46,017 nucleotides of DNA from an uncultured Bacteroidota bacterium. Its GTDB lineage: Bacteria > Bacteroidota > Bacteroidia > Flavobacteriales > Flavobacteriaceae. Below the pieces are notes generated by a model. That model saw only the letters and a list, made by a program, of their open reading frames with translations. It did not search any database and was not told where the DNA came from. Each line of letters begins with the position of its first letter. Positions within the stretch are counted from its first letter, which is position 1. Where the stretch lies: NCBI GenBank assembly GCA_902574335.1, contig CACGNO010000005.1:1-46017 (forward strand). Direction: 5' to 3'. Below are positions 44,756 through 46,017 of the stretch, piece by piece. The position numbers and the translations under genes were made by a program.

Positions 44756-46017
44756 TTATGTAGTATCCCACAGGTTGCTATGCTCTATACACATTGTTCT
44801 CTTCGGGCTTTTATTTCCTAATTTAAAAGTCAAACCTCCTCTAATTATTAATCCCTTATTTAATTGTTCTCCAATTGCGTATCCTGTTGATTTATATCCT
44901 ACTTGAAGTTTAAATCCATAAAGGTTTTTGTCTTTGCTAATGTCATAATTAACAGTAGATATAAATTGACCTCCAAAGCCCTCATATGCTATAAGTTTGT
45001 CATTTTGATAAAACTCAATATTTGGTTGATCCCAAATTTGTCCTGATAAATTAAATGATAGATTATCGGATGATTTTAGATTCCAAATATTTGCTACGAC
45101 TCGCCATGATTTGGGTAAATTTGGGTCTGAATGACTAAAACTAAACAGCATTAATTTAGAATTTAACTTAAAGTAATTTTGATATACCAATTCTGGACCA
45201 TAAGGGGTGTATTCAAATCTAAACCTCGGCAAATATTGAAGTCTATTGCTCAGTTTTATCATTCCTATTCTGGAGCTATGTCTACCTTTAATGATATAGT
45301 CGTAAAAGACAGACTTGAAGGCGTAAAAATTTATGGGATCAGTCAATAGAGCAATGAATGAATAAGTTCGCATTTTCTCCCGAGTAAGTAATTCATTACC
45401 ATATAGCTGATTTATATTTTGTCTGTATTGTATTGGGTCAGCAGCTGGATTAGTAACAAAGGCTGTGTAGCCTGGCATATCATTGCTTCCATATAGATAG
45501 GCAAGGCCAAAATTGTAATTGAATCGTTCATCTAACAATATGTTCTTACGCATTACATCGGTTAAAACAAGATTAGTTTCAGAACCACCTAGTCTATACA
45601 TTAATTCTTGTTGTATGGTAAAATTTTGAGGGTAAGTGGAATTTATGTAGGAGAATTCATTGTTGAAAGGTGGAGGCATATTGTAAACAATTTTATTAAT
45701 AGAACCACCTGCCTCTAGCATTCTATATCCATGACCAAATCTTTCATGATTCATTGTCATTGCATAATCAGTTATTAGATAATTACTTAAGAATAGTTTA
45801 CTAAAGCGGAAAATAGGGTTAATCACTTTAGCGAAATTATTTTCAGTTTTAATTATTTTTTTTGGGATGAATAATGAGTCTGCATAATCGAGTAAATGAA
45901 AACCTGCATTTATATTTTCTCCGGCAAAATTCTGTCCTAATTGTTTTTCATAAATTACATTATATCTAGATTGTGCTTTCCCTAAAATGGTAGTAAGCAA
46001 CAACAAAATGGTGATAA
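44756..46017 (-). CDS. Predicted outer-membrane/periplasmic protein (5'-truncated by the window edge)
   Basis: The frame is open to the end of the window and its start lies outside. The visible N-terminus is the hydrophobic part of a signal peptide (ILLLLTTILGKAQS). About 400 mature residues follow with alternating aromatic and polar stretches, especially near the C-terminus (FGGQFISTVNYDISKDKNLYGFKLQVGYKS region, then IIRGGLTFKLG), consistent with an outer-membrane beta-barrel. A motif NHERFGHGYR sits near residue 87 of the visible part. I do not recognise the family. A good terminator lies 130 bases downstream. Confidence 0.65.
   Translation of the reverse strand, partial: ITILLLLTTILGKAQSRYNVIYEKQLGQNFAGENINAGFHLLDYADSLFIPKKIIKTENNFAKVINPIFRFSKLFLSNYLITDYAMTMNHERFGHGYRMLEAGGSINKIVYNMPPPFNNEFSYINSTYPQNFTIQQELMYRLGGSETNLVLTDVMRKNILLDERFNYNFGLAYLYGSNDMPGYTAFVTNPAADPIQYRQNINQLYGNELLTREKMRTYSFIALLTDPINFYAFKSVFYDYIIKGRHSSRIGMIKLSNRLQYLPRFRFEYTPYGPELVYQNYFKLNSKLMLFSFSHSDPNLPKSWRVVANIWNLKSSDNLSFNLSGQIWDQPNIEFYQNDKLIAYEGFGGQFISTVNYDISKDKNLYGFKLQVGYKSTGYAIGEQLNKGLIIRGGLTFKLGNKSPKRTMCIEHSNLWDTT

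Overview
The window is low-GC (roughly 30%, by eye), very gene-dense DNA from a member of the Bacteroidota, almost certainly a Flavobacteriia/Flavobacteriales bacterium and plausibly a streamlined marine one. The evidence is the complete gldK-gldL-gldM-gldN gliding/type IX secretion cluster, the purH-mreBCD-mrdA-rodA and ftsX-DUF3098-uppP-truB orders, TonB-dependent receptors, promoter-like TAnnTTTG boxes, and the absence of clear Shine-Dalgarno sequences. I cannot name the genus. No tRNA, rRNA, CRISPR array, insertion sequence or prophage was seen, and no stretch longer than about 185 bases lacks a gene.

Layout. 1-6105 (+): the end of an unidentified gene, a PnuC-type vitamin transporter with a NadR-like kinase, a small His-rich membrane protein, a TonB-dependent receptor with long His/Asp tracts (probably metal uptake), then a TPP riboswitch controlling a second TonB-dependent receptor (thiamine uptake). 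6102-6521 (-): a lipoprotein resembling a Rieske domain that has lost its cluster ligands. 6606-8483 (+): greA, a HIT protein, DUF3127 and aat. 8466-11050 (-): ftsX-DUF3098-uppP-truB. 11151-13841 (+): leuS. 13838-15695 (-): surE-lpxB. 15794-18996 (+): a C-terminal processing protease and an orphan DppC-like permease. 18997-25967 (-): purH-mreB-mreC-mreD-mrdA-rodA, the elongation machinery. 26047-32168 (-): miaB, a sigma-54-type activator, lptE, a TPR-like protein, secG and groES-groEL, closed by a terminator. 32335-40564 (+): topA, an arginase-fold protein lacking the usual metal ligands, then gldKLMN. 40630-42271 (+): three tandem NTF2-like lipoproteins. 42311-44572 (-): aconitase. 44756-46017 (-): a predicted outer-membrane protein cut by the window edge.

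Most of this is conserved core: cell-wall elongation (mre/mrdA/rodA, uppP, ftsX), envelope biogenesis (lpxB, lptE, secG), translation and RNA modification (leuS, truB, miaB, aat), protein quality (groESL, prc), and the T9SS/gliding motor. The less ordinary parts are the metal/vitamin uptake block at the left end, terminators fused directly to the next gene's promoter, a terminator-like hairpin in the greA leader, two families with degenerate active sites (Rieske-like, arginase-like), and the NTF2-like lipoprotein triplet after gldN. I found nothing that is clearly a new multi-gene system. These are the best leads.
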